Part shown: positions 31,501-38,122 of the stretch, one piece after another
How positions within the stretch are numbered: position 1 is the stretch's first letter
How the letters are laid out: each line of letters begins with the position of its first letter
Origin: Pseudoalteromonas sp. 0303
GTDB lineage: Bacteria > Pseudomonadota > Gammaproteobacteria > Enterobacterales > Alteromonadaceae
Reading direction: 5' to 3'
Assembly (NCBI RefSeq): GCF_013349995.1
Contig: NZ_JABVXF010000008.1
Location: 1 to 64,000, forward strand
DNA: 64,000 bases
Program-made: the position numbers and the translations under genes
Notes under the pieces: generated by a model
The model's database searches: none
Seen by the model: the letters and a program-made list of their open reading frames with translations, nothing else
What the model was told of the DNA's origin: nothing

Positions 31501-31754
31501 GTATGACACCACTTGAAGCAATTCGTGCAGCAACCTTAGATCCTGCTAAATACATTGGCCTTGATAACAACATCGGTTCTCTTGAGCCAGGTAAACTTGC
31601 CGATTTAATTGTTATTGACGGTAACCCGCTAACTAACATTCGTGATACAGATAAAATCGATTACACCATGATCAATGGTCGTCTATTTGATGCTGCAACC
31701 ATGAACGAAGTGGGTGAGAAAAAACGCGAAAAGTTATATTTTGAAAAAATCTAA
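28569..31754 (+). CDS. Secreted TolB-propeller/amidohydrolase fusion protein
   Basis: 1061 residues from ATG 28569 (a longer frame with GTG 28533 is less likely, because MKKMLHTAL begins a good signal peptide cleaved after AAA near residue 24). The N-terminal two thirds carry repeated SPDGK-type TolB/WD40-like blades (ISPDGKTVVF, FSPDGKHIAF, WSPDGDYLV and more). The C-terminal third is an amidohydrolase domain with the metal motif DAHAHG (about residue 715) and the closing GSLEPGKLADLIVIDGNPL. This two-domain architecture recurs in marine gammaproteobacteria and Bacteroidetes; the substrate, perhaps a cyclic dipeptide or Xaa-Pro-like compound, is unknown. Confidence 0.88.
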   Translation: MKKMLHTALAVSISLALTGQVAAAEQSNDDKWQVDAPKGQFLDAKISVEQGTWMNVDISPDGKTVVFDLLGDIYTMPMSGGTATQLTSDIAWQMQPRFSPDGKHIAFTSDQGGGDNIWVMDLNGENQKAVTNETFRLLNSPAWSPDGDYLVARKHFTASRSLGAGEVWLYHKAGGKGVQLTARENDQKDLGEPMFSPDGRYVYFSHDATPGKTFHYSKDSVAGIYKIKRYDRETGEIETIIDGMGGAIRPTPSPDGKKLAYIKRDDFQTSLYLYDLHTGEHTKLYGELERDMQETWAIHGVYPTIAWTPDNEQLVFWAGGTIHKLDVDDKSVSTIPFKVETNKQIQKAVRFTQNIDSDNFDVKMLRNVQISPDGETAIFEALGHIYKRDLESGKVKRLTKQDDHFELFPQFSRDGKKIVYTTWDDNEQGSVRVVSARSGRGDTVTKEPGKYVEPTFSPDGKTVVYRKASGGSILNPTWSLEPGIYSVSAKGGKATLITKSGYQPQFGAANDRIYVMSPWPKPTLSVVELESKQVRKLYESEHATEFRVSPDGQYLAFAERFKVFVTPFVERGKTINIGPKDSQFPIEQLSVRAGENISWSGTSDKLYWSLGPELYHASLAGLFDINQNAETDFKVKSGDNIGFTKTMDEPKSVFALTGARIITMNGEQVIENGVIVTDGKHIKAVGSKDSVAIPKGAEVIDVTGKTIMPGIVDAHAHGSQGSDEIIPQQNWKNLAGLALGVTTIHDPSNDTTEIFAASEMQKAGMIVGPRIFSTGTILYGANMPGYTSHIDSLEDAKFHLERLKKVGAFSVKSYNQPRREQRQQVIEAGRELEMMVVPEGGSLLQHNLTMVVDGHTGIEHSIPVANIYDDIRQLWSQSDVGYTPTLGVAYGGIWGENYWYDKTDVWNHPRLSKFVPKNQLLPRSMRRVKAPDHHYNHFNNARVAKELQDLGVLVNLGAHGQREGLAAHWEIWMFAQGGMTPLEAIRAATLDPAKYIGLDNNIGSLEPGKLADLIVIDGNPLTNIRDTDKIDYTMINGRLFDAATMNEVGEKKREKLYFEKI

Positions 31755-31774
31755 CATAGCAAAAATCTAAACTG

Positions 31775-31799
31775 AAAGCGGCCATAGTGCCGCTTTTTT
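31775..31799 (+). terminator. Intrinsic terminator after the amidohydrolase
   Basis: AAAGCGGC, loop CATAGT, GCCGCTTT and T run. Confidence 0.9.
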
Positions 31800-31808
31800 A
31801 TTGTTTAT

Positions 31809-32048
31809 TTATTGTTTTAAATGAGGAAACAGTTTAATTCCTACTAGTTTTGCTTGGCAGATCATGCCCTCTACAAGCGTCATCAAATAGTGGCTGTGCG
31901 AGTCTAGCTGCGAGCTTTCCATGTTTTCACACGCTGATAGACGCAGTTTAATTAACTATTGTACTGCCATTTTATGCTCTTTGCAGGCTTGATTTATCGG
32001 GCTTGCAGGATCAGCAAACTCAGCAGCGGTGTTAATAAATAAACAGCC
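31809..32048 (-). pseudogene. Remnant of a TetR-family regulator (C-terminal part, with stop)
   Basis: Read leftwards from 32048, codons give GCLFINTAAEFADPASPIN, a typical start of the ligand domain of TetR proteins of the NemR/AcuR kind, then AVQ followed by an in-frame TAG at 31958-31956. The frame continues through LMTLVEGMICQAKL, again TetR-like, to a natural TAA at 31811-31809. The DNA-binding half is missing: immediately upstream is the terminator of the next gene. It is therefore a relic of about 80 codons. Confidence 0.8.
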
Positions 32049-32052
32049 ATAA

Positions 32053-32079
32053 AAAAACCGCTAACGAGTAGCGGTTTTT
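32053..32079 (-). terminator. Intrinsic terminator of the small basic protein gene
   Basis: AAAAACCGCT (32053-32062) / AGCGGTTTTT (32070-32079), loop of 7; on the leftward RNA seven U residues follow. It lies 22 bases after the stop of the gene at 32102. Confidence 0.85.
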
Positions 32080-32101
32080 AAAATTGCTAAGTGTAATTTG
32101 A

Positions 32102-32479
32102 TTACACAACACCACGCGGTAAACGACAATCGTGGTCTTTTTCAGCTAGGTTAACAATCCAAAGCTCTTCAGCTTTGTAACCATCATCGTTTGCTGTAAC
32201 AACAGTGAACGATGCTTTCTTAGCTGTTTTAGCCGGTGCAGCGGTTTTAGTTTTGGTTTTTTTCGCTGGTGCTTTAGGTGCTTCTTCTGCTTTAGGCTCA
32301 GCTGTTTTACCAGAAGTGAGCTCTTCAGTCAGCGCTGCAACATCAGCAAGGCGCATATTTTTGCCACCGTCGATGCTATACCAACCAGGTTTTGTTGTGA
32401 TTTCAGGTTTCTTACCATTCGCTGCTTCGTATGCTGCTTCGAAGGCATTTAACACTTCTGTTTTGTCTAGTTTGCTCAT
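32102..32479 (-). CDS. Small lysine/alanine-rich conserved protein
   Basis: 125 residues in three parts: an N-terminal conserved module (residues 1-55) with AFEAAYEAANGKKPE and GWYSIDGGKNMRLADV, a flexible Lys-Ala-Pro-Thr linker (about 58-88) that resembles histone-H1-like or AlgP tails, and a C-terminal module with ANDDGYKAEELWIVN. I recall similar short proteins in Shewanella and Pseudoalteromonas without a known role. The basic low-complexity linker suggests nucleic acid contact, but this is inference only. It is divergent from ybgI. Confidence 0.7.
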   Translation of the reverse strand: MSKLDKTEVLNAFEAAYEAANGKKPEITTKPGWYSIDGGKNMRLADVAALTEELTSGKTAEPKAEEAPKAPAKKTKTKTAAPAKTAKKASFTVVTANDDGYKAEELWIVNLAEKDHDCRLPRGVV

Positions 32480-32629
32480 CAGAGACCCTATACGTTGTAA
32501 ACACAGATTAAGAATATATATTTATACCTATTTTCAGCTTACTTTTCAATTTTTTGCGATTTTCCTTCCATTTTTCACTCATAAACGCCAAAATTTGCAC
32601 AAAATAGAGGGTTGAAGGACGATTTTTAT

Positions 32630-33382
32630 ATGCAACGCAAACAATTTACTCAATTATTAAACGACATTCTTAAACCTGATTCTATCGCTGACTTTTGCCC
32701 AAATGGCTTACAAGTTGAAGGTGCGAGCGACGTAAAAAAGATAGTGACGGGTGTCACAGCTAGCCAAGCATTGATTGATGCCGCTATTGCAGAAAATGCA
32801 GATACTATTTTGGTACATCACGGCTATTTCTGGAAAGGGGAATCGCAGCCAATCACGGGAATGAAAAAGCGCCGTATTGCAGCGCTTTTAAATAATGATA
32901 TTAACTTATATGGCTATCACTTACCGCTAGATATACACCCTGAAATTGGTAATAACGCGCAACTGGCTAAGTTACTCGATATTGAGTTCACAGGTGGGCT
33001 TGAATCTGGTCCAAATAGTGTCCCGGTAAAAGGGCGTTTAAAAACACCTTTAAGTGGTGAAGAATTTACCGCCAAAATAACCCAAGTACTTAATCGTGCG
33101 CCATTAACTAGTTTGGTAAGAAAAGAGAAAATCGAAACCATCGCTTGGTGCACAGGTGGCGGACAAGGGTATATTGATTTAGCGGCTGCTCAAGGTATTG
33201 ATGCTTATCTTACAGGTGAAGCCTCTGAGCAAACGATTCATAGTTCACGCGAGCAAGGTATAGACTTTTTTGCAGCTGGTCACCATGCTACTGAGCGTTA
33301 TGGCATTAAAGCCTTAGGCGAGCTTTTAGCTGAGCAGCACGGTTTTGATGTAACGTTTATCGATATCGACAATCCAGTCTGA
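32630..33382 (+). CDS. ybgI: NIF3/YbgI family metal-binding protein
   Basis: 250 residues of the Nif3-like dinuclear metal hydrolase family (GTP cyclohydrolase I type 2 homologue in old annotations). Metal ligands are seen in VHHGYFWKGE and in the C-terminal GHHATERYGI; FCPNGLQVEG near the N-terminus is a family signature. ATG 32630 is preferred to TTG 32612 because AAGGA at 32615-32619 lies before it and E. coli YbgI starts at the same place. The biochemical role remains unclear; an E. coli homologue has been linked to DNA repair. Confidence 0.93.
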   Translation: MQRKQFTQLLNDILKPDSIADFCPNGLQVEGASDVKKIVTGVTASQALIDAAIAENADTILVHHGYFWKGESQPITGMKKRRIAALLNNDINLYGYHLPLDIHPEIGNNAQLAKLLDIEFTGGLESGPNSVPVKGRLKTPLSGEEFTAKITQVLNRAPLTSLVRKEKIETIAWCTGGGQGYIDLAAAQGIDAYLTGEASEQTIHSSREQGIDFFAAGHHATERYGIKALGELLAEQHGFDVTFIDIDNPV

Positions 33383-33386
33383 TGTT

Positions 33387-34151
33387 CTACAGCGCCTCTG
33401 GATCAATCCAGCGGCGCACACTCACCCATGCACTGCCAATTTTCTCATGCGCTACTCTGGTAACTGCAACAAGTACATCGTCATCAGGTATGAACTGTTT
33501 GTACGTTGGATACTGACTAAAATCTTGAAAGTCGGTTGCCGCTGGGATCACATCAACACCTTGTGCATTAAATAAGTCTTTCGCTCGCGGCATGTGGCTT
33601 GCTGAGGTGACTAGGGCAGTTTTTTTATCGACTAAATAAATGGCAAGTCGTTTCGCTTCTTCTGCGGTATCCATAGCGAGGGAGTTTTGTTTAATTCTCG
33701 TTGCAGAAATACCTAACGCTTTTGCTGTTTCAAACATGAGCTGGCTATTGGTAGTATTGGCAAAACCGCCTCCTGATACATAGAGGGTGGCATTTGGGTA
33801 GTGGTGGGCAAGCTTAACACCTTCAAGTAATCGAGCAAGCGCGCAATCGCCTAACTGGTGGTTTGCTTGAAGGCGCGAGTTGGGCATTATAGAGCAGCCA
33901 AGTACCACAATATTATCGAGTTTAGGGTGTTTTGCTTGCTTAAATTGCCATGCAGGGTTATTGCTTGCAGCTATCAGTGACTGACCAATAAATGGCGTGC
34001 TTATCAGCATTAAAGTTAAAATACTAACAAAGCCAAAATAGAGTGCTTTGCGTTTATGTGCAATGGCTAAAAATACCATCACTAAAGTAAGCAGCCCCAG
34101 CAAAGGCAGGGGCATTAATAATGAGCCAATGATCTTTTTAATTTCAAACAT
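33387..34151 (-). CDS. elyC: ElyC/SanA/YdcF family envelope protein (DUF218)
   Basis: 254 residues with two N-terminal transmembrane helices (about 8-27 and 36-58) and a DUF218 domain outside the membrane. IGSLLMPLPLLGLL matches the start of E. coli ElyC, which supports peptidoglycan assembly through the lipid carrier. Domain motifs DNIVVLGCSIMP, LYVSGGG, SLAMDTAEEA and LVTSASHMPRA are complete. The ATG at 34151-34149 is adjacent to a MITE-like element whose terminal repeat provides GAGGAGG on this strand, 11 bases before the start, so the native leader has been replaced. Confidence 0.88.
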   Translation of the reverse strand: MFEIKKIIGSLLMPLPLLGLLTLVMVFLAIAHKRKALYFGFVSILTLMLISTPFIGQSLIAASNNPAWQFKQAKHPKLDNIVVLGCSIMPNSRLQANHQLGDCALARLLEGVKLAHHYPNATLYVSGGGFANTTNSQLMFETAKALGISATRIKQNSLAMDTAEEAKRLAIYLVDKKTALVTSASHMPRAKDLFNAQGVDVIPAATDFQDFSQYPTYKQFIPDDDVLVAVTRVAHEKIGSAWVSVRRWIDPEAL

Positions 34152-34152
34152 G

Positions 34153-34419
34153 TATACCCAAGCCTCCTCAAGGTACAGAATTCAGCGTTTCACAGGTGCC
34201 TTAATATCAAGGCGTTACTTTGCAAAAATGGCAGCCCCTTTTAAGAAGTAACAACGATGAGAGTAAGCACCTGTGAAGCGCCCAAAGGGTTGGTTTAAAA
34301 GCGAATTATACTGCGTTATTGATTTTAACCATAGAACCACTATTGTTTGCAATCAATGCCTTGCCTAAATCGCTTTTAATTCCAACTGAAACTCGCACCT
34401 TGAGGTGGTTTGGGTATTA
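34153..34419. mobile_element. MITE-like element with 22-bp terminal inverted repeats
   Basis: Left end TATACCCAAGCCTCCTCAAG (continuing GT, 34153-34174); the reverse complement of the right end (34397-34418) reads AATACCCAAACCACCTCAAG plus GT, 19 of 22 matching. The interior (about 220 bases) has no reading frame. A TA dinucleotide flanks both ends (TA-TACCC and GGGTA-TTA), compatible with a TA target duplication. I recall repeats starting TACCCAA..CCTCAAGG as frequent in Pseudoalteromonas intergenic DNA. It fills the whole gap between elyC and metR. Confidence 0.7.
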
Positions 34420-34468
34420 ACACTATTGTCTGTAACAGATGCAGTTATGTTAGTTATTTTGCCTTGTT

Positions 34469-35356
34469 TTAGCGACCGTTATTTTGCTTACACGTATTTA
34501 AAAAGTGGCGATAAACTGGGTTATCTTTCATATTCTTTTTCATCGCTAAATACATAGGGCGAGTAAGGCCTAGTGCACCTAACGGAATAGACTTAATGAG
34601 CCCTTGGCTTTCATAAGGGGTGACTAGCCAGTCTGGTAATGCTGCAACGCCCATACCTGCACTCACTAATTGAAATATCAATAAGCCTTGGTCAACCGTT
34701 TTAAGCGTGCCATCAAAGCGTGCATTTTGAATAAAATGTTTAAAGATGTCTTGGCGCTCACGGGGAATAGGGTACGAAATAATTGTTTCGTTTTTTAAAT
34801 CAAGGGCGGTGACATAGGCTTTTTTTGCCAACTCATGATCCGGTGCAACGATTAGTTTTAATTTAAAATCAAATAGGTGAGCATACTCAAGCTGATCGGG
34901 TTCACGAATATCAGAAGTCAGCACTAGATCTAATTCATCATTAATTAAATCTGGAATGGCGTCGTAACTAAAGCCGCGCTCGTAATCAATTTTAATATCA
35001 GGCCAAAAATTATTAAATTCTTTTATGGTTGGGAGCAACCAATGAAAGCAGGCATGACACTCAACGCTTAAACGTAAATTTGAGATTGGCTGGTTAAGGC
35101 TTTCTTTTAACCGACATTTTGTTGCCTCAACACGAGGTAATACTTCATTAGCAAGTTCAAGAAGTAGCATACCTTGCGGAGTAAAACGCACAGGCTGTGT
35201 TTTACGTTCGAACAGCTGGCAATCTAACTTATTCTCGAGATCTTTAATTTGATGCGATAAAGCCGATTGAGTTAAAAACAACTCACGGGCGGTATTGACC
35301 AAAGAGCCTGTTTCTTTAAGGGTCGCTATGGTTTTTAGGTGCTTTATATCAATCAT
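34469..35356 (-). CDS. metR: LysR-type regulator of methionine genes MetR
   Basis: A homocysteine-responsive activator of methionine synthesis genes. 295 residues. The helix-turn-helix block LTQSALSHQIKDLE, KTQPVRFTPQG and the effector-domain sequences VECHACFHWLLP, DELDLVLTSDI, APDHELA and GMGVAALPDW align with E. coli MetR throughout. In E. coli metR is divergent from metE; here no metE is adjacent. The promoter carries a MetJ-type operator, the same control logic as in E. coli. Confidence 0.93.
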   Translation of the reverse strand: MIDIKHLKTIATLKETGSLVNTARELFLTQSALSHQIKDLENKLDCQLFERKTQPVRFTPQGMLLLELANEVLPRVEATKCRLKESLNQPISNLRLSVECHACFHWLLPTIKEFNNFWPDIKIDYERGFSYDAIPDLINDELDLVLTSDIREPDQLEYAHLFDFKLKLIVAPDHELAKKAYVTALDLKNETIISYPIPRERQDIFKHFIQNARFDGTLKTVDQGLLIFQLVSAGMGVAALPDWLVTPYESQGLIKSIPLGALGLTRPMYLAMKKNMKDNPVYRHFLNTCKQNNGR

Positions 35357-35719
35357 CTTTAAAAAATCTCATGGAAAATGTGAGTCTAACTCAGATTACG
35401 AACATACTACGCCTTAGAATTTAATTTTTCAACGTCTAGACGTCTAAAACCTGAAGTTATTTTAACTGCTTTTTTACAATACGCCTTTTTATAAATAATT
35501 GACAGCGTTGTCATAGGGTTTTTTGTAGTTTAACTATGAAATTCCATGAATTTACCTCAAGTTGAAACTTGCAGTTTAAATCGTGATACAGCTTGCGATT
35601 AGTAATTTGATATTTAATTAAAATTACTGAGAGTAGGGTTTAGTTGTTTGCTAAGATATTATTTTTTAAGGTGTTATTATCTTCTATTAGGTGTAACGTG
35701 TTTTTTTAAAGGAATGCTT
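35357..35719. other. Intergenic region between metR and the damaged hydrolase gene
   Basis: Besides the metR promoter and MetJ operator it contains TTGACA at 35499-35504 with an adjoining GACA/TGTC inverted repeat, followed only by a weak -10, roughly 200 bases before the rightward hydrolase remnant. Nothing else is recognisable. Confidence 0.4.
35404..35445 (-). promoter_or_regulatory. metR promoter with overlapping MetJ operator
   Basis: On the minus strand TTGAAA (35432-35427) and TAGTAT (35409-35404) are 17 bases apart, 48 bases or more before the metR start. A perfect met box AGACGTCT lies at 35438-35445 and a second in phase, CAACGTCT (6 of 8), at 35430-35437. The second box overlaps the -35 element, which fits MetJ-S-adenosylmethionine repression. 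Confidence 0.8.
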
Positions 35720-36067
35720 GTGATAAGTACCGTACTTTTACTCTGTGCATGCTGGGTTTTGCCTGTTTGCGCTGGCACTATTTACAGCCAGTTTCCAACA
35801 GAGATTGACCCGCATGGTCACTATGTTTTTTATTCACATGGTTTTATCGTCGAAGGGACAAACCCTAAGCCTGTTCACAAAACCTTTGGTGTTTATGACT
35901 TTATTGCAGTAAAAGAAGCACTGACAGATGAGAGCTATCATTTAATCGATAGAAGTGACGTAACTAAGTTTGAAGAAATAAGCATTAATACAGGGCTCTC
36001 CCATGGCGCATTTTATAAACCAAAAGATGAGTGGCTGTTACCAATTAAGAAGTGGCTAAAGGATTAA
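35720..36067 (+). pseudogene. Secreted alpha/beta hydrolase gene with internal deletion
   Basis: 115 codons from GTG 35720 (AAAGGA six bases upstream; a TTG at 35648 opens a longer but unlikely frame). A signal peptide ending VCAG precedes YVFYSHGFIVEG and GVYDFIAVKEAL, the N-terminus of a secreted alpha/beta hydrolase family. The frame then passes directly from SYHLID into EISINTGLSHGAFY, the histidine-bearing C-terminus. The middle with the GxSxG nucleophile (from memory about 90 codons) is missing although the frame is kept. It is probably a remnant, or else an unusual short protein. Confidence 0.65.
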
Positions 36068-36069
36068 CT

Positions 36070-36866
36070 ATGCCTTATTTACTGTTAGTTATTGTGATCA
36101 GTGTTTTGGGCGTGAGCGATGTAAGCCATGCTGAGCCGTTTACTTTGCCACGTACTAATACTGTGTTACTTAAAGATAAACATACCAAAAACGAATACCC
36201 CATTACGATTAAGTTGCCACGCAGCTACCAAAAGCAAAACCAGAAGCGCTATACAGTTTGCCAATTACCTCTGCTGCTAGTCGCTTTATGATGAATTCGG
36301 GGACTATAGAAGAGGTAATTATCGTTGCAGTAGGATATCAAAAAGGTGTATCAGGGCTTAATAGCCGTATTTATGACTATACGCCATTTGAAGATAAAAA
36401 TTGGCAGCGTAAAACTGGCGGAGCAAGTCAGTATCTAAACTACCTAAAACATACTGTATTGCCTTATATTGAGGCCGACTTCAGAATAACCCAAAAAAGT
36501 ACGTTAGTCGGTAACTCACTTGGCGGTTTATTTGCGGCTCATACCTTATTCACTGAGCCTTCGCTTTTTTCAAATTATATTATCGGCAGTCCTTCAGTGT
36601 GGTTTAAAGAAAACTCAATATTAGCTATGGCTATAAAACCAGCTGCCAACACAACAAAAGTTTACATCGCAGTAGGAGAACTTGAAGAAAGCGAAGGCGA
36701 AAAAATGGTGTCGGGCGCAAGGCAATTAGCAGCTAAAATTACTAAACAAAGCGGCGCGCTGGTTACAACAAATTTATTTGTTATTCCTCAGGCACGCCAT
36801 GCAACTGCATTCCCAACAACGATTACCCAAGCCTTAGACTGGATTTACCAGACTAATAGCAATTAA
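36070..36866 (+). pseudogene. Secreted esterase gene (IroE/esterase D type), frameshifted
   Basis: The first part (from ATG 36070) has a signal peptide cleaved after SHA and reads up to KRYTV near 36258; the second part continues in another frame from ITSAASRFMM to the stop at 36866. Together they form a Putative_esterase (PF00756) protein: DYTPFED, KTGGASQYLNYL, VGNSLGGLFAAH (nucleophile Ser) and the late RHATAFP histidine are present. The short block usually reading like IYLLDG between the two parts is absent, so a small deletion of 3n+1 bases caused the frameshift. Two bases separate it from the damaged hydrolase upstream. Confidence 0.8.
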
Positions 36867-37342
36867 AGAGCGTGACACTTTTTATATTTTTTGCCGCTCC
36901 CACAAGGGCACTCGTCGTTACGGCCAATTTTAATATCTGCAACTGGCTTTATATCACCATCTAGGTAACGCCATAGGCCATCTTCTTTAATAAAACGCGA
37001 CTTCTCGTGTAACTCACAATACAAGTTTTGATAAAAGTAATTAGCTTTAAATTCTACAAAACCTTCTTGCTCGTTATGTTCAGTATCTAAAACACTTAGC
37101 TTGGTAAAACGGCAGCTATTAGCAAAATCTTTAATTTCGCGAACAGGGTTCGCGGCTTGCTGGCTTTGTGCATAAGTACTAAATACATATTTTGCATCTT
37201 TTAGCGCGTATGCACTAAAACGAGAACGCATAAGTTGCTCTGGGGTATCAGCTTGGCTTGCACCTGTATGAAAAGGCTGGCAGCAAAGCTCGTAAGTCGA
37301 TTCGCTGCCACAAGGACAAAGGGAGTGTGTGAGTGATGTCAT
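36863..37342 (-). CDS. ychJ: YchJ family protein with two SEC-C motifs
   Basis: 159 residues of the YchJ/UPF0225 family. A cysteine cluster [13 protein letters not shown] opens the protein and a canonical SEC-C zinc motif [12 protein letters not shown] closes it (residues about 146-157). Between them lies an NTF2-like domain, with [14 protein letters not shown] as its signature. Function not established; SEC-C modules of this type occur in SecA where they bind zinc and SecB. Its stop overlaps the stop of the esterase pseudogene by four bases. Confidence 0.9.
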   Translation of the reverse strand: MTSLTHSLCPCGSESTYELCCQPFHTGASQADTPEQLMRSRFSAYALKDAKYVFSTYAQSQQAANPVREIKDFANSCRFTKLSVLDTEHNEQEGFVEFKANYFYQNLYCELHEKSRFIKEDGLWRYLDGDIKPVADIKIGRNDECPCGSGKKYKKCHAL

Positions 37343-37382
37343 AACAACTTACCTAAAACTATAAATTGTTATTTTAACAAGC

Positions 37383-37820
37383 CTATTGTGGCTGCGGTAC
37401 TAAATTGTTTAATTGAGCGCTTTTTGTAAAACAATAAAATTTTGCAGATGCCTGCTCAAGGTTTAAGTTCATCGAATCAAGTTGATGATTGTTTACAATA
37501 TCTGTCCATGTGATCACAGCAGCAAAATTACCGTTATGTAATGCTGAACTAAGAACGTATTCAAGATTAACTAAATGTTTTTGTCTGATCACAAGAAGTT
37601 TGCTGGTATCAATCGAACACGAATCTAGTAAAGCTTTACTAGGAACATGATCAGGAGCAATTAATAGTGTCCATGCATTTTGGCTATTGTAATGATGCAA
37701 TACTTTTAATAGCTCAAAAGTTGCTGAAATTTCGTCTTCAATTTGAATTAGATTAACAGACGCTTTGTCGTTATCTTGTTGGTAGCTTTTAACTGTTCTT
37801 AAGGTAATTGGCTGTAACAT
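37383..37820 (-). CDS. sulA: SulA-like SOS cell division inhibitor
   Basis: 145 residues from ATG 37820 (GTG 37829 is an alternative start). The core follows E. coli SulA: LLKVLHHYNSQNAWTLLIAP against its LLPLLQQL..WQLWLTP, then CSIDTSKLLVIRQKHLVNLEYVLSSALHNGNFAAVITW against LPLTKVMQISQ..VRALRTGNYSVVIGW. The predicted role is to block FtsZ polymerisation after DNA damage. The C-terminal tail is short. A LexA box 13 bases before the start strongly supports SOS control. No lexA gene is adjacent in this window. Confidence 0.82.
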   Translation of the reverse strand: MLQPITLRTVKSYQQDNDKASVNLIQIEDEISATFELLKVLHHYNSQNAWTLLIAPDHVPSKALLDSCSIDTSKLLVIRQKHLVNLEYVLSSALHNGNFAAVITWTDIVNNHQLDSMNLNLEQASAKFYCFTKSAQLNNLVPQPQ

Positions 37821-37832
37821 AACTTTCACTCA

Positions 37833-37848
37833 CTGGTTGTTTATACAG
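37833..37848 (-). promoter_or_regulatory. LexA (SOS) box upstream of the sulA-like gene
   Basis: On the minus strand CTGTATAAACAACCAG fits CTG-N10-CAG exactly and begins CTGTATA as in the E. coli consensus. It sits 13 bases before the ATG, where bound LexA would block transcription or translation start. Confidence 0.85.
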
Positions 37849-38068
37849 TATATGTATACAGTAGTTTATACAGTGTTTTAGCGCAAGTACTTTTTTGCTA
37901 TTTTTTAACCAATGATTCAGTTTTATTTTAGTAAAAACAATTTAATTGTTATTAAACAGTGGTTTATGGTTTTATTTTGAAGGTTGGAAAAGGTGAAAAA
38001 TTTACCATTAAATCCATACAGTGTTTTATACAGTACTGTAAAAACTGTTAAATTTTGATTCTATACAG
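37842..38068. repeat. Array of TATACAG half-sites
   Basis: TATACAG occurs at 37842, 37855, 37867, 38027 and 38062, with CATACAG at 38015. Close neighbours are 12 or 13 bases apart, and ACAGTGTTTTA recurs at 37870 and 38018. TATACAG is half of a LexA site, so this may be an extended or decayed LexA operator array. All lie in the 300-base gene-free region between sulA and the S9 peptidase; that region shows no other gene. Confidence 0.7.
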
Positions 38069-38080
38069 GTGTTTTGCATA

Positions 38081-38106
38081 AAAAAGCCGGCATAATACCG
38101 GCTCTT
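38081..38106 (-). terminator. Intrinsic terminator of the S9 peptidase gene
   Basis: AGCCGG/CCGGCT stem with a 7-base loop; on the leftward RNA five U residues follow. It starts 17 bases after the peptidase stop. Confidence 0.8.
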
Positions 38107-38122
38107 TATCTTTGCAATTTTG

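Noticed and set aside
32205..32615. Rightward 136-codon frame
   Set aside because: It is the reverse of the low-complexity Lys/Ala gene on the other strand and has no signature of its own.
35499..35527. Promoter with TTGACA for the hydrolase remnant
   Set aside because: The -35 is perfect but the -10 at 17 bases is poor and it lies about 200 bases from the gene; noted only in the intergenic entry.
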